Positions 7,586 through 17,706 are shown, counted from the stretch's first letter. The stretch: 64,000 nt of DNA from Pseudomonas sp. Irchel 3H7 (GCF_900187605.1 NZ_FYEA01000017.1:30468-94467), one strand, 5' to 3'. Notes: a model not told the origin generated them from the letters alone. Program-made: numbers and translations.

Positions 7586-10276
7586 TCAACGCTTGTCGAG
7601 CTTGTCCGGCAGCGGCGCAAACAACGCTTCGATATCATCACTCTGCAACTTCCAGTCCCCGGCCTTGCGCCCATCCAGCACGCCCGCCGCCAAGTCGGAC
7701 TTTTCCTTCTGCAGGTGCTGAATCTTCTCCTCCACCGTACCCCGGGCAATCATCTTGTAAACGAACACCGGCTTTTCCTGACCAATCCGGTACGCACGAT
7801 CCGTCGCCTGATTTTCGGTCGCCGGGTTCCACCACGGGTCGTAGTGAATCACCGTGTCCGCTTCCGTCAGGTTCAAGCCGACACCGCCAGCCTTCAGGCT
7901 GATCAGAAAGATCTGACGCTTGCCACTCTGGAATTCCTTCACCGGCGTCCGTCGATCGCGGGTCTGGCCGGTCAACAGCGCGTAGGAAACGTTACGTTTT
8001 TTCAGCTCGTCTTCGATCAATGACAGCATCGAGGTGAATTGCGAAAACAGCAGGATCCGCCGGCCTTCCTCGAACAGTTCTTCGAGCATTTCCATCAAGC
8101 TGTCGAGCTTGCCGGAGGTGCTGCCGCGAGCGGGCAGGGTGGCGTCGTTGACCAGGCGCAGATCGCAGCAAACCTGACGCAGCTTGAGCAGCGCCTCCAG
8201 AATGATGATCTGGCTGCGTGCCACGCCTTTGCGGGTGATCTCGTCGCGGACTTTCTTGTCCATTGCCAGGCGCATGGTTTCATACACATCGCGCTGCGCT
8301 TCGTTGAGATCGACCCAGTGGATGATCTCGGTTTTCGGCGGCAACTCGGTGGCCACTTGTTCCTTGGTGCGGCGCAGCAGAAACGGTTTTATCCGACCGT
8401 TGAGGTGCTGAAGTCTGACTTCACTGCCGCGCTTTTCAATCGGCACGCGGTAATCGGCGTTGAAGCTTTTCACGTCGCCAAGCCAGCCCGGCAACAGGAA
8501 GTGAAACAGTGACCACAACTCGCCCAGGTGGTTTTCCAGCGGCGTACCACTCAAGCACAAGCGCTGACGTGCATTAAGCTCGCGCGCGGCTTGAGCGGCT
8601 TTGCTGTTCGGATTTTTGATGTACTGCGCTTCATCCAGCACCAATACGTGCAGCGGCTGCTTGGCCAGCCGTTCGACGTCCTTGGGCAGCAGCGCGTAGG
8701 TGGTGAGGATCAGGTCGAAGTCACCCAGGTTGTCAAAATGCTTCTTGCGAGTGGCGCCGTACAGCGCGACTACTTTCAGTTGCGGGGTGAAGTGCGCCGC
8801 CTCATCCAGCCAGTTTGGAATCAGGCTGGTCGGCATCACCACCATGCACGGTCGATCGAGACGCCCGGCGTTTTTCTCGCTGAGAATATGCGCCAGGGTC
8901 TGTAGGGTTTTACCCAAACCCATGTCGTCCGCGAGAATCCCGCCGACTTCCAGTTGTCGCAGCGATTGCATCCAGCTCAAGCCTTCAAGCTGATACGGGC
9001 GCAGCGTCGCATTCAAGCCTTTCGGCGCTTCAACGCTGAAATCACGAATGTCGCGCAGACGTTGAGCGAACGTGCGGATCTGCTCGCCACCTTCCCACAG
9101 TAGCGGAATACCTTCCAGCGAGTTGAGTCGCGTAGCGTCCGCCTTGCTCAGGCGCAGGGTGGTTTCGCCCGGCTCCTGCAAATAGAACTCGCCGAGCGTC
9201 ATCAGCACAGGTTTCAGCCGGCCTAGCGGCAACGCCACCTGCAGTGGCCCGTGCTCAATGTTGCGTTGTGGGACGTTGACCAGAATCAGCTCGTCATCGC
9301 GGCGGCGCGCAAGGCGTTCGGGATTGAGAATCTCCGCATGCGAGCGCATCAGATTGAGCAGGATCGGCAGCAGGCTCAGGCGCTCACCGTTAACGATGAT
9401 CCCCAACTCCAGATCAAACCAGTCACGCTCCGGCGCCTGCTCGACTGTGGCGTACCAGTCATCCACAGCGGTCAGGTCAAAGCCGAACTCTTCATCGATC
9501 TGCAATTCCCAGCCCTGCGTTCGCAGTTTCGGCAGATCGTTAAGGGTGAACGTCAGCCAGGCGCTGTCGTTGACCATTTCGTACAGCTCGCCCGCGCTCT
9601 CCGGTAGCGCTTTGCTCTGGCGAGTGGCGATACGAAAGCCGAGGATTCTTAACTGTTCGCGGTAGGACTGTTCGACTTCCGGGTGACGTTTTATCCGCAG
9701 CGTCTGGGTTTCCTGACGGATCAGAATGTCGCTGTTCTTCTGCCCGCTGACGTATTCGTCGAGATAGCTGAACGACAGCGCCGCGCGATGCTGAATATAA
9801 CGCTGCATCTTGCCGTTGCGTGGTTCGAAAGCGCTGAATTCGACGCTGGCCAGCCACAGGCGCGGCATCGGCTGCACATTATTGACCAGCACTTGCGGCG
9901 GTGCTTTCGGGCCACGATTCTCCAGCACGGCTTGAAGTTTCTCCAACAGCTCGGCGTCTTTCGCAGCGGCGGGGTAATCAAGGGTTTCCTGCACTTTCAG
10001 CAGTACCGCTGCGCAGTGTTTGCAGTTGCTGCGAACGGGGCAGGTGCAGCCGGCATCGACCAGCAGCAAGGTGCCTTTGGCTGACTCGCGCAGGTGAATG
10101 GTCTGACGGTAAACGTTACCGCCAGAGCCTTCGCAACTGGCGGTGATCGTTGCATCGCCGACCTGGGCGATGCGTACTCGATTTTCCAGGGCGTAGCGTC
10201 GGCCACGTTCCAGGCTCTGTTCCTTGAATCGGCTGACCCAGGAGGGCGCCAACGGTTTACTCAGCGGCGGGTTCAT
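7586..10276 (-). CDS. SWIM zinc-finger SNF2-family helicase, short paralogue
   Basis: 896-residue paralogue of the gene at 4144-7437. It has the same layout: SWIM finger (CTC...CKHC near residues 77-87), middle domain around HRAALSFSYLDEYVSG, then the Snf2 ATPase with ADDMGLGKTLQT, DEAQYIKN, SGTPLENHLGELWS, LLFSQFTSM and ATDRAYRIGQ. All motor motifs are intact. It is the third gene of a leftward group mfd-csiV-SNF2, separated from csiV by 11 bases, with no strong ribosome-binding site, which suggests translational coupling. Linkage to mfd hints at DNA metabolism, but no function is proven by sequence. Confidence 0.92.
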   Translation of the reverse strand: MNPPLSKPLAPSWVSRFKEQSLERGRRYALENRVRIAQVGDATITASCEGSGGNVYRQTIHLRESAKGTLLLVDAGCTCPVRSNCKHCAAVLLKVQETLDYPAAAKDAELLEKLQAVLENRGPKAPPQVLVNNVQPMPRLWLASVEFSAFEPRNGKMQRYIQHRAALSFSYLDEYVSGQKNSDILIRQETQTLRIKRHPEVEQSYREQLRILGFRIATRQSKALPESAGELYEMVNDSAWLTFTLNDLPKLRTQGWELQIDEEFGFDLTAVDDWYATVEQAPERDWFDLELGIIVNGERLSLLPILLNLMRSHAEILNPERLARRRDDELILVNVPQRNIEHGPLQVALPLGRLKPVLMTLGEFYLQEPGETTLRLSKADATRLNSLEGIPLLWEGGEQIRTFAQRLRDIRDFSVEAPKGLNATLRPYQLEGLSWMQSLRQLEVGGILADDMGLGKTLQTLAHILSEKNAGRLDRPCMVVMPTSLIPNWLDEAAHFTPQLKVVALYGATRKKHFDNLGDFDLILTTYALLPKDVERLAKQPLHVLVLDEAQYIKNPNSKAAQAARELNARQRLCLSGTPLENHLGELWSLFHFLLPGWLGDVKSFNADYRVPIEKRGSEVRLQHLNGRIKPFLLRRTKEQVATELPPKTEIIHWVDLNEAQRDVYETMRLAMDKKVRDEITRKGVARSQIIILEALLKLRQVCCDLRLVNDATLPARGSTSGKLDSLMEMLEELFEEGRRILLFSQFTSMLSLIEDELKKRNVSYALLTGQTRDRRTPVKEFQSGKRQIFLISLKAGGVGLNLTEADTVIHYDPWWNPATENQATDRAYRIGQEKPVFVYKMIARGTVEEKIQHLQKEKSDLAAGVLDGRKAGDWKLQSDDIEALFAPLPDKLDKR

Positions 10277-10287
10277 AAGGACTTCGA

Positions 10288-10854
10288 TCAGTCCGGAATC
10301 GCTTCAGGCGCTTCCCGTGGCGCAGGTGCGGTCAGGGAAGTGATCTTGATCAGCAGGGCCAGATGGCCGTTGTCGAGATAGTTGAGTTGGCCGTTCTTGG
10401 TGTGGCTGTCCTGTTTCAGGCGTTCGCTGGCAGTGACCATGCCGTTGCTGTCGATCTGGTTGACCCAGAAATCGGCGCTCACGTCGGTGAAACGCCCCAG
10501 TTTCATTTCCAGCGTGCCCTCGATCGGGAACTGACCGAACTGTTCCTGACCATCGCTGACCGCAACTTTTGCCGGTGCTTCGCCAAGGGTTTGCTGCCAG
10601 GCCTTGTGCATCAACACGCTGTAGTCGCCGCTGGCGGTAAGCTTGCTGACAACGTCATTCAGCGCAGGCGTGCGCTTGCTGTCGTCGCCCAAGCGCTGGG
10701 CGCCAGCGGCCCAGTCTTCCGGCGCGGCGCGGCTGACGATGGCCGGTACGGCGTTCTGGCGCACCAGAATCATTTCGACCTGATACAGGTCATCGGCGAA
10801 AACCGAGGGTGCTACCAAGGTGAGCAGCAAAGTCAGCGAACGAAACAGGCGCAT
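10288..10854 (-). CDS. CsiV-like exported protein (cell-division/peptidoglycan associated)
   Basis: 188-residue exported protein. Start at the ATG complement 10852-10854 gives a good signal peptide (MRLFRSLTLLLTLVAPSVFA, cleavage before DDLYQVE); AGGA lies upstream. The mature protein begins YQVEMILVRQNAV and includes GTLEMKLGRFTDVSADFW near its middle, which is the pattern of the CsiV/DUF3530-neighbour group of periplasmic proteins (CsiV binds peptidoglycan and is needed for division in Shewanella). The family match is from memory and moderate. It sits between mfd (10 bases) and the SNF2 helicase (11 bases), clearly in one operon. The C-terminus is Pro/Ala-rich and likely flexible. Confidence 0.65.
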   Translation of the reverse strand: MRLFRSLTLLLTLVAPSVFADDLYQVEMILVRQNAVPAIVSRAAPEDWAAGAQRLGDDSKRTPALNDVVSKLTASGDYSVLMHKAWQQTLGEAPAKVAVSDGQEQFGQFPIEGTLEMKLGRFTDVSADFWVNQIDSNGMVTASERLKQDSHTKNGQLNYLDNGHLALLIKITSLTAPAPREAPEAIPD

Positions 10855-10864
10855 TGGGCGTCCT

Positions 10865-13800
10865 TCAAACAGATTTCGGGAGGAGGCGCTCAAACAGCGC
10901 CTCTACAGTATTAAAGCGCTCTTCCGGGCGTTCCATCGGCACCTGGAACTTGAACATCGTGGCGCCTTCGAATTTGTAGCGTTTTGGCTGGCTCTGGATC
11001 AGCTTGATCAGCGTCATCGGATCGACCGGCGTCTGCGCTTCGAACTCGATACGTCCACCTTGCGGACCGCCATCGACTTTTTTGATGCCCAATTGCTCGG
11101 CCTGCAACTTCAGTGCTGTGATGCGCACCAGATTCTTGGTCGGTTCCGGCAGCAGGCCGAAACGGTCGATCATCTCGACTTGCAGATCCTTCAAGCCTTC
11201 CTCGTCGGTCGCCGAAGCAATGCGCTTGTACAGAATCAGGCGAGCGTGAACGTCCGGTAGATAGTCTTCCGGAATCAGCGCCGGCACCCGCAGATTGACT
11301 TCCGGGCCACCGCCGAGGGGTTGATCGAGGTTCGGTTGTTCGCCCTTGCGGATCGATTTCACCGCACGTTCAAGCATCTCCATATACAGCGTGAAGCCCA
11401 CGGCCTGAATCTGCCCGCTCTGGCCATCGCCGAGCAGTTCGCCGGCGCCACGGATTTCCAGGTCGTTGGTGGCCAGGACGAAACCGGCGCCGAGATCCTG
11501 AGTATTGGCAATCGCTTCCAGACGCTTTTCCGCGTCCGAAGTGATTTGCTGGCGCGGCGGCGTCAGCAGGTACGCGTAAGCCTGGTGGTGACTACGGCCA
11601 ACGCGACCGCGTAACTGGTGCAGTTGCGCCAGACCGAACTTGTCGGCGCGCTCGATGATGATGGTGTTGGCGCTCGGCACGTCGATACCGGTTTCGATGA
11701 TGGTCGAGGCGATCAGCACATTGAAACGCTTGTGATAAAAGTCGCTCATCACCTGTTCGAGTTCGCGCTCGCGCATCTGTCCGTGACCGATGCCGATGCG
11801 TGCTTCCGGCACCAGTTCGGCGAGGTCGGCGGCGCACTTCTCGATGGTTTTCACATCGTTGTGCAAGTAGTAAACCTGGCCGCCACGCAACAGTTCGCGG
11901 AGCAGGGCTTCTTTGACCGTACTCTTGTTCTGCTCCATGACGAAGGTGCGCACGGACAAGCGACGTGCTGGCGGTGTGGCGATGATCGACAGGTCGCGCA
12001 TGCCCGACACCGCCATGTTCAGCGTGCGCGGAATCGGTGTGGCGGTCAGCGTAAGAATGTCGACTTCGCTGCGCAGGGCCTTGAGCTGTTCTTTCTGACG
12101 CACACCGAAGCGGTGCTCTTCGTCGATGATCACCAGCCCGAGGTTTTTGATCTTGACGTCGTCGGACAGCAGTTTGTGCGTGCCGATGACGATGTCGATC
12201 TTGCCTTCGGCCAGATCGGCGATCGCCGCGTTGACTTCCTTGGCCGATTTGAAGCGACTCATCACTTCCACGGTCACCGGCCAGTCGGCGAAGCGGTCGC
12301 GGAAGCTGTTGTAGTGCTGCTGGGCGAGCAGGGTGGTCGGTACTAGAATCGCCACTTGGCGGCCACCGTGTACGGCGATGAACGCCGCACGCATGGCCAC
12401 TTCGGTCTTGCCGAAACCGACGTCACCGCAGACCAGTCGATCCATCGGTTTCGGCGCGAGCATGTCTTCGCGCACGGCTTCGATGGTCGATTGTTGATCC
12501 GGGGTTTCTTCGAACGGGAAACCGGCGCTGAACGTCGCGTAATCGGCTTTCGGGTCGGCGAACGCGTAGCCTTCGCGAGCGGCGCGACGGGCATAGATGT
12601 CGAGCAGTTCGGCGGCGACGTCACGCACCTGTTCGGCAGCTTTGCGTTTGGCCTTCTGCCAGGTCTCGGAGCCGAGGCGGTGCAGCGGGGCCAGCGCATC
12701 GTCGCTGCCGGTGTAGCGTGCAATCAAATGCAGGTTGGCTACCGGCACGTAAAGCTTGGCGTTCTCGGCATATTCGAGGGTAAGGAATTCGGCAGCCTGA
12801 TTGTCGATTTCCAGAATCGTCAGGCCCAGATAACGGCCGACACCGTGATCGATGTGCACCACCGGCGCGCCTTCGCGCAGCTCGGTGAGGTTTTTGATCA
12901 CCGCATCGTTATTGCCGTCGGCACGCTTCTCGCGGCGGCGACGCTGCATCACGCGTTGGCCGAACAGCGGACTTTCCGCGACCAATGCCAGCGCCGGATC
13001 GTCGAGCATCAGGCCTTCGTCTAGCGGGGCAATGGTGATCGCCAGACGATCCTCGCTCGCGACGAAGTCTGGCCAGCTGTCGACGGTTTTCGGTCGCAGC
13101 TTCAGGCGCTCAAGCAACTCCAGCAGCACTTCGCGACGGCCGGCGGACTCGGCGGTGAACAGCACGCGACCGGGGAATTCATCGAGAAATGCCGACAGCG
13201 CCGCCAGCGGTTGTGTGGCTTTGGCTTCGATCGCCAGATTCGGCAGTGCTTGTGCCGGGAAGCGCTCGCGACCTGCACCGCCTTCTACATCCTGTTGGCT
13301 GGCGACCACACGCGGCCAACTCTTCAGGCGGGCGAAACAATCTTCCACCGGCAGGAACAATTCCGCCGGTGGCAATAAAGGACGCGATGGATCGACGCGG
13401 CGCTCTTCATAACGATTGCGCACGTCGTTCCAGAAGTTTTCCGCCGCTTGCTCGATGCCCGGCAGGGAGAACACTTGCGTGTCCTGCGGCAGGTAGTCGA
13501 ACAGCGTCGAGGTTTCGTCGAAGAACAGCGGCAGGTAATACTCGATACCGGCCGGGGTAATCCCGCTGCTCAGATCCTGAAAGATCGGGCAGCGCCGGAA
13601 GTCGACGTCGAAGCGCTCGCGAAAGCGCGCCTTGAAACGGGTGACCGCGTCTTTTTGCAGCGGAAACTCACGGGCCGGCAGCAGCTTGACCGACTCGACC
13701 TTGTCGATGGAGCGCTGGTTTTCCGGATCGAAGGTGCGCAGGGTTTCGATTTCATCGTCGAACAAGTCGATGCGATACGGCAGTTTGCTGCCCATCGGGA

Positions 13801-14314
13801 ACAGGTCGATCAACGCACCGCGCACGGTGAACTCGCCGTGCTCATACACCGTGTCGACGTAACGATAGCCGCTGGCTTCGAGCCGCGAACGCATTTGTTC
13901 GACATCGAGTTTCTGCCCGACATCCAGCACCAGGCTGCTGCCAAGCAGGAATTTGGTCGGCGCCAAGCGGTGCAACGCTGTGGTGATCGGCACCACCAGC
14001 ACGCCATGCGCCAGTTCCGGCAGCCTATAGAGGCTGGCGATGCGCTGGGAAATGATGTCCTGGTGCGGCGAGAACAGGTCGTAGGGCAGGGTTTCCCAGT
14101 CGGGGAAATGCAGCACGGGCAAATCCGGGGCGAAGAAACTCAGCTCCTGTTCCAGTCGTTCAGCACTTTGGCTGTCGGCGGTCAGTAGCAGGGTGAAGCG
14201 CTTGGCAGCGCTGGCAGCCTCGGCAATCGCCAGGCTGAGGGCAGCGCCGGGCAAATTGCCCCAATGCTGTTTACCTGCCTCGGCAGGGAGTTGCGGTAGA
14301 CGCAGAACGGGCAC
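10865..14314 (-). CDS. mfd: Mfd transcription-repair coupling factor
   Basis: 1149-residue DNA translocase that removes stalled RNA polymerase and recruits UvrA. The order of domains is complete: UvrB-like N-terminal modules, RNA polymerase interaction domain (GAPVVHIDHGVGRYLGL near residue 485), then a RecG-like motor with MDRLVCGDVGFGKTEVAMR (Walker A), DEEHRFG (DEEH box), TATPIPRTL, and QLRGRVGRS (motif VI), and a C-terminal TRCF domain. Length is normal. It is first of the leftward mfd-csiV-SNF2 group and divergent from gap. Confidence 0.98.
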   Translation of the reverse strand: MPVLRLPQLPAEAGKQHWGNLPGAALSLAIAEAASAAKRFTLLLTADSQSAERLEQELSFFAPDLPVLHFPDWETLPYDLFSPHQDIISQRIASLYRLPELAHGVLVVPITTALHRLAPTKFLLGSSLVLDVGQKLDVEQMRSRLEASGYRYVDTVYEHGEFTVRGALIDLFPMGSKLPYRIDLFDDEIETLRTFDPENQRSIDKVESVKLLPAREFPLQKDAVTRFKARFRERFDVDFRRCPIFQDLSSGITPAGIEYYLPLFFDETSTLFDYLPQDTQVFSLPGIEQAAENFWNDVRNRYEERRVDPSRPLLPPAELFLPVEDCFARLKSWPRVVASQQDVEGGAGRERFPAQALPNLAIEAKATQPLAALSAFLDEFPGRVLFTAESAGRREVLLELLERLKLRPKTVDSWPDFVASEDRLAITIAPLDEGLMLDDPALALVAESPLFGQRVMQRRRREKRADGNNDAVIKNLTELREGAPVVHIDHGVGRYLGLTILEIDNQAAEFLTLEYAENAKLYVPVANLHLIARYTGSDDALAPLHRLGSETWQKAKRKAAEQVRDVAAELLDIYARRAAREGYAFADPKADYATFSAGFPFEETPDQQSTIEAVREDMLAPKPMDRLVCGDVGFGKTEVAMRAAFIAVHGGRQVAILVPTTLLAQQHYNSFRDRFADWPVTVEVMSRFKSAKEVNAAIADLAEGKIDIVIGTHKLLSDDVKIKNLGLVIIDEEHRFGVRQKEQLKALRSEVDILTLTATPIPRTLNMAVSGMRDLSIIATPPARRLSVRTFVMEQNKSTVKEALLRELLRGGQVYYLHNDVKTIEKCAADLAELVPEARIGIGHGQMRERELEQVMSDFYHKRFNVLIASTIIETGIDVPSANTIIIERADKFGLAQLHQLRGRVGRSHHQAYAYLLTPPRQQITSDAEKRLEAIANTQDLGAGFVLATNDLEIRGAGELLGDGQSGQIQAVGFTLYMEMLERAVKSIRKGEQPNLDQPLGGGPEVNLRVPALIPEDYLPDVHARLILYKRIASATDEEGLKDLQVEMIDRFGLLPEPTKNLVRITALKLQAEQLGIKKVDGGPQGGRIEFEAQTPVDPMTLIKLIQSQPKRYKFEGATMFKFQVPMERPEERFNTVEALFERLLPKSV

Positions 14315-14683
14315 GGAAGGTTGAGCTCCAGGCTTTGCGACAAAGTCGGTAATTGTAGCGGCGTCCGGTGTCGCCTGTCAGTTGCAGACTACGTCTATCT
14401 TCGATGTTTGCGAGAAATGTAGTGGTAACCATAAAAACCAGCGCTTTTTTAGCGATTATGTAGTGCCAAAAGTGGTTGGTGTTACGGAGGGTTACAGACA
14501 TCGTCTAACAGTCGTCGAAAAATTGACAGCGCTGGAAGCCGCGTATTTACTGGGCTGGCGCGAGGTGTGATTTTTTTGAAAGGAATTTTGTTACCGATTT
14601 CGCGACAAGCGCGCATTGCTGAATGAGGTTGTGGGCGGCATAATGTAGCCCCTTTTTTCTGCCCCTACATGTGGAAGGTTACC
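14315..14683. other. Divergent mfd/gap intergenic region
   Basis: This 369-base region holds the gap promoter near its right end. The stretch around 14396-14580 is AT-richer than its surroundings and shows no credible gene; frames on both strands lack ribosome-binding sites and family resemblance. No rho-independent terminator or known operator was recognised. Confidence 0.6.
14616..14644 (+). promoter_or_regulatory. Sigma-70 promoter of gap
   Basis: TTGCTG at 14616-14621, a 17-base spacer and CATAAT at 14639-14644. Transcription would start near 14651, about 33 bases before the GTG start of gap. Five of six -10 bases match the consensus. Confidence 0.7.
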
Positions 14684-16132
14684 GTGACTCAGAAGCCCGA
14701 CCAGTGTCTTGGTGAATGGATCGACCGTGAAGCACTCGCAGAAGCGATGATTCCGCTAATCGGTCAGCTCTACCGCAATAACAACGTGGTGAGCTCGATC
14801 TATGGCCGCAGCCTGATCAACCAGTCTGTCATCGCGATTCTCAAAGCTCACCGCTTTGCGCGCCACCGTTCTTCCGACGACAGCGAACTCTCCGTCCACG
14901 AAACATTCCCACTGCTCAAAGCCATGAGCGAGCTCAAGCTCGGCGCGGCTTCGGTAGATCTGGGCAAGTTGGCGTTCAAATTCCGCAACGAAGGCAACGG
15001 CCGCAGCGCCGAGCAATTCGTTCGTGAAGAAATGGCTGACGTGGTTGGCCAGCAAAACGCTTCCGCACGTAAAGGCACTGACGTTGTGCTGTACGGCTTC
15101 GGTCGTATCGGCCGTCTGCTGGCGCGCATCCTGATCGAGAAAACCGGTGGTGGCGACGGTCTGCGTCTGCGTGCCATCGTCGTGCGCAAAGGCGCCGACA
15201 ACGACCTGACCAAGCGCGCCAGCCTGCTGCGTCGCGATTCGGTACACGGTTCGTTCAACGGCACCATTACCATCGACGAAGAAAACAACACCATCACCGC
15301 CAACGGTAACCTGATCCAGGTGATCTACGCGAAGAACCCGACCGAGGTGGATTACACCCAGTACGGCATCAAAGACGCGCTGCTGGTGGACAACACCGGT
15401 GTATGGCGTGACGCTGATGGCCTGGGCCAGCACTTGCAGTGCCCGGGTATCGATCGCGTGGTTCTGACCGCGCCTGGCAAAGGCAAGCTGAAGAACATCG
15501 TTCACGGTATCAACCACGGTGAAATCACCGCTGATGACAAGATCGTCTCCGCCGCTTCCTGCACCACCAACGCCATCGTGCCGGTGCTGAAAGCGGTGAA
15601 TGACAAGTTCGGCATCATCAATGGTCACGTCGAAACCGTTCACTCGTACACCAACGACCAGAACCTGATCGACAACTTCCACAAGGGCGATCGCCGTGGT
15701 CGTAGCGCCGCGCTGAACATGGTCATCACCGAGACCGGTGCTGCCACCGCTGCTGCCAAGGCCCTGCCTGAGCTGGCCGGCAAGCTGACCGGTAACGCGA
15801 TCCGTGTTCCGACGCCGAACGTATCGATGGCCATTCTCAACCTCAACCTTGAGAAAGCCGCCACCCGTGAAGAAATGAACGAGTACCTGCGCTACATGGC
15901 GCTGCACTCCGATCTGCACAAGCAAATCGACTTCGTTAACTCGCAGGAAGTGGTTTCGACCGACTTCGTGGGCTCGCGCCACGCCGGTGTGGTCGACGCT
16001 GAAGCGACCATCGTTCAGGACAACCGTGTTGTTCTGTACGTCTGGTACGACAACGAGTTCGGTTACAGCTGCCAGGTTATCCGCGTGATGGAAGACATGG
16101 CTGGTGTAAACCCGCCAGCGTTCCCGCGCTAA
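14684..16132 (+). CDS. gap: Long-type glyceraldehyde-3-phosphate dehydrogenase
   Basis: 482-residue GAPDH with the N-terminal extension of about 125 residues typical of this Pseudomonas paralogue, ahead of the Rossmann domain (VVLYGFGRIGRLLARIL). The catalytic Cys is in SAASCTTNAIVPVL, with the partner His in HVETVHSYTNDQ. It interconverts G3P and 1,3-bisphosphoglycerate; this paralogue is usually linked to gluconeogenic growth. I chose GTG 14684 (VTQKPDQ) rather than ATG 14669, because GGAAGG is placed for the GTG and overlaps the ATG reading frame. A strong terminator follows. Confidence 0.95.
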   Translation: MTQKPDQCLGEWIDREALAEAMIPLIGQLYRNNNVVSSIYGRSLINQSVIAILKAHRFARHRSSDDSELSVHETFPLLKAMSELKLGAASVDLGKLAFKFRNEGNGRSAEQFVREEMADVVGQQNASARKGTDVVLYGFGRIGRLLARILIEKTGGGDGLRLRAIVVRKGADNDLTKRASLLRRDSVHGSFNGTITIDEENNTITANGNLIQVIYAKNPTEVDYTQYGIKDALLVDNTGVWRDADGLGQHLQCPGIDRVVLTAPGKGKLKNIVHGINHGEITADDKIVSAASCTTNAIVPVLKAVNDKFGIINGHVETVHSYTNDQNLIDNFHKGDRRGRSAALNMVITETGAATAAAKALPELAGKLTGNAIRVPTPNVSMAILNLNLEKAATREEMNEYLRYMALHSDLHKQIDFVNSQEVVSTDFVGSRHAGVVDAEATIVQDNRVVLYVWYDNEFGYSCQVIRVMEDMAGVNPPAFPR

Positions 16133-16148
16133 GCGATAGCTGCACATG

Positions 16149-16181
16149 AAAACGCCCCGACCTAGGTCGGGGCGTTTTTTT
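16149..16181 (+). terminator. Rho-independent terminator of gap
   Basis: Perfect 15-bp palindrome (AAAACGCCCCGACCT and complement, 16149-16178) followed by TTT. The A-run on the other side makes it potentially bidirectional, also serving the leftward MFS gene. Confidence 0.95.
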
Positions 16182-16216
16182 ATGCCTGCTAAATCTCGAT
16201 TGACTGTTGCGGCCTC

Positions 16217-16308
16217 ATCGCTGGCAAGCCAGCTCCCACAGGGTCTTGGGGTGTGAATGCAATCGTGTAACCGCCAAATAAACTTGTGGGAGCTGGCTTG
16301 CCAGCGAT
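16217..16308. repeat. REPIN of the GCTGGCAAGCCAGC type
   Basis: Inverted pair: ATCGCTGGCAAGCCAGCTCC at 16217 and its complement ending at 16308, with a 43-base spacer. Same type as 7469-7561; it ends six bases before the MFS stop codon. Confidence 0.9.
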
Positions 16309-16314
16309 GGCGTC

Positions 16315-17616
16315 CTATCGGGCGCCGCCGGGTATGGCTGCCTGCGCCGTGCGCAGTTCATGCTTATTGCCCCGGAACAACACCAGCGTCGCAATCAACC
16401 CCAGCACCGCCGCACCACTGAGCCAGATCCCCGGCGCAGCCTTGTTATCCAGCACATGAATCAGATACGTACACGCCGCCGGGGTAAACCCGCCGAACGT
16501 CGCTGTCGCCAGGCTGTAGGCCAGCGAGAAGCCGGTCGTACGTACTTCCACCGGCATGATCTCGGTCAGCGCCACCACCATCGCGCCGTTGTACGAGCCA
16601 TACAGGAACGACAGCCACAACTCGACGATCAGCAAATGGCTGAAACTCGGGTTCGCCACCAGCCACGACAGGGCAGGGTAGGCCGTCAGAATCGCCAGAA
16701 TCGTCGCCGCGAGCAGTAGGGGTTTACGCCCGATCTTGTCGGACACTGAACCCATCACCGGCAACCAGAAAAAATTAGACAGGCCAATGCACACGGTAAC
16801 CAGCAACGCGTCGAAGTCCGACAGGTGCAGTTCAGCCTTGCCGAATGTCGGGGTGTACGCGGTGATCAGGTAGAAAGAAACAGTGGTCATCACCACCAGT
16901 GCCATGCCTGCGATGACGATGCCAAAGTTCTGACCGATCGAGCGGACGATTTCCCGCAGGGTAGGGCGATGTTTTCTGGCCTGGAACTCTGGGGTTTCCT
17001 CCAGTGAGCGACGGATCACGAAAATGACCGGCACAATCATGCAGCCGATCAGGAATGGCACGCGCCAGCCCCAGTCACCCATCTGTTCCGGGCTCAGCCA
17101 ATGGTTGAGACCCACACCGAGCAATCCGGCGAAGACCACTGCCGCTTGCTGACTCGCCGACTGCCAACTGACGAAGAAGCCCTTGCGGCCCGGTGTGGCG
17201 ATCTCTGCCAGATACACCGACACACCACCCAGCTCCACGCCGGCCGAGAAGCCTTGCAACAAGCGACCGAACAGTACGATTAATGGCGCAGCGACGCCAA
17301 GGGTCGCATAGCCCGGAACGCAGGCAATCAGCACCGTGCCGGCAGCCATCAACGCCAACGTGATGATCAAGCCTTGGCGACGGCCATGACGGTCGATGTA
17401 AGCGCCGAGGAAAATCGCCCCCAATGGACGCATCAGAAAACCGGCACCAAACGTGGCCAGTGAAAGCATCAGCGAAGCGAAGGCGCTGTCGGTGGGGAAG
17501 AAGGTTTTGGCGATGGCCGTGGCGTAAAAGCCGTAGACCATGAAGTCGAACATTTCGAGAAAGTTGCCGCTGACAACGCGAAAGATCGCTTTGCCTTTGC
17601 CCGTGGTGGAGGACAT
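16315..17616 (-). CDS. MFS carrier, citrate/tricarballylate:proton symporter type
   Basis: 433-residue inner-membrane carrier with 12 predicted helices. It has MFS loop signatures: DRHGRRQGL after helix 2, and DKIGRKPLLL between helices 8 and 9. The N-terminus GNFLEMFDFMVYGFYA and the FSAGVELGGVSVYLAEIA stretch are typical of the metabolite:H+ symporter branch that includes citrate (CitA) and tricarballylate carriers. Substrate is inferred, not visible. It is divergent from apbE. In P. aeruginosa this place between gap and apbE holds the nqr operon and an amino-acid permease, so the gene content here differs. Confidence 0.8.
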   Translation of the reverse strand: MSSTTGKGKAIFRVVSGNFLEMFDFMVYGFYATAIAKTFFPTDSAFASLMLSLATFGAGFLMRPLGAIFLGAYIDRHGRRQGLIITLALMAAGTVLIACVPGYATLGVAAPLIVLFGRLLQGFSAGVELGGVSVYLAEIATPGRKGFFVSWQSASQQAAVVFAGLLGVGLNHWLSPEQMGDWGWRVPFLIGCMIVPVIFVIRRSLEETPEFQARKHRPTLREIVRSIGQNFGIVIAGMALVVMTTVSFYLITAYTPTFGKAELHLSDFDALLVTVCIGLSNFFWLPVMGSVSDKIGRKPLLLAATILAILTAYPALSWLVANPSFSHLLIVELWLSFLYGSYNGAMVVALTEIMPVEVRTTGFSLAYSLATATFGGFTPAACTYLIHVLDNKAAPGIWLSGAAVLGLIATLVLFRGNKHELRTAQAAIPGGAR

Positions 17617-17706
17617 GTTCAGGTACTCGCTATTGGATTTTGTATAAAGATGTTGCAGATCCTTTAATTCATAATGGCCGCCGCGGTTTTACGGAGAGAT
17701 GAATAA

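Noticed and set aside
14669..14684. ATG 14669 as the gap start
   Set aside because: No ribosome site before it, while GGAAGG inside its first codons is correctly placed for GTG 14684, where homologues begin.
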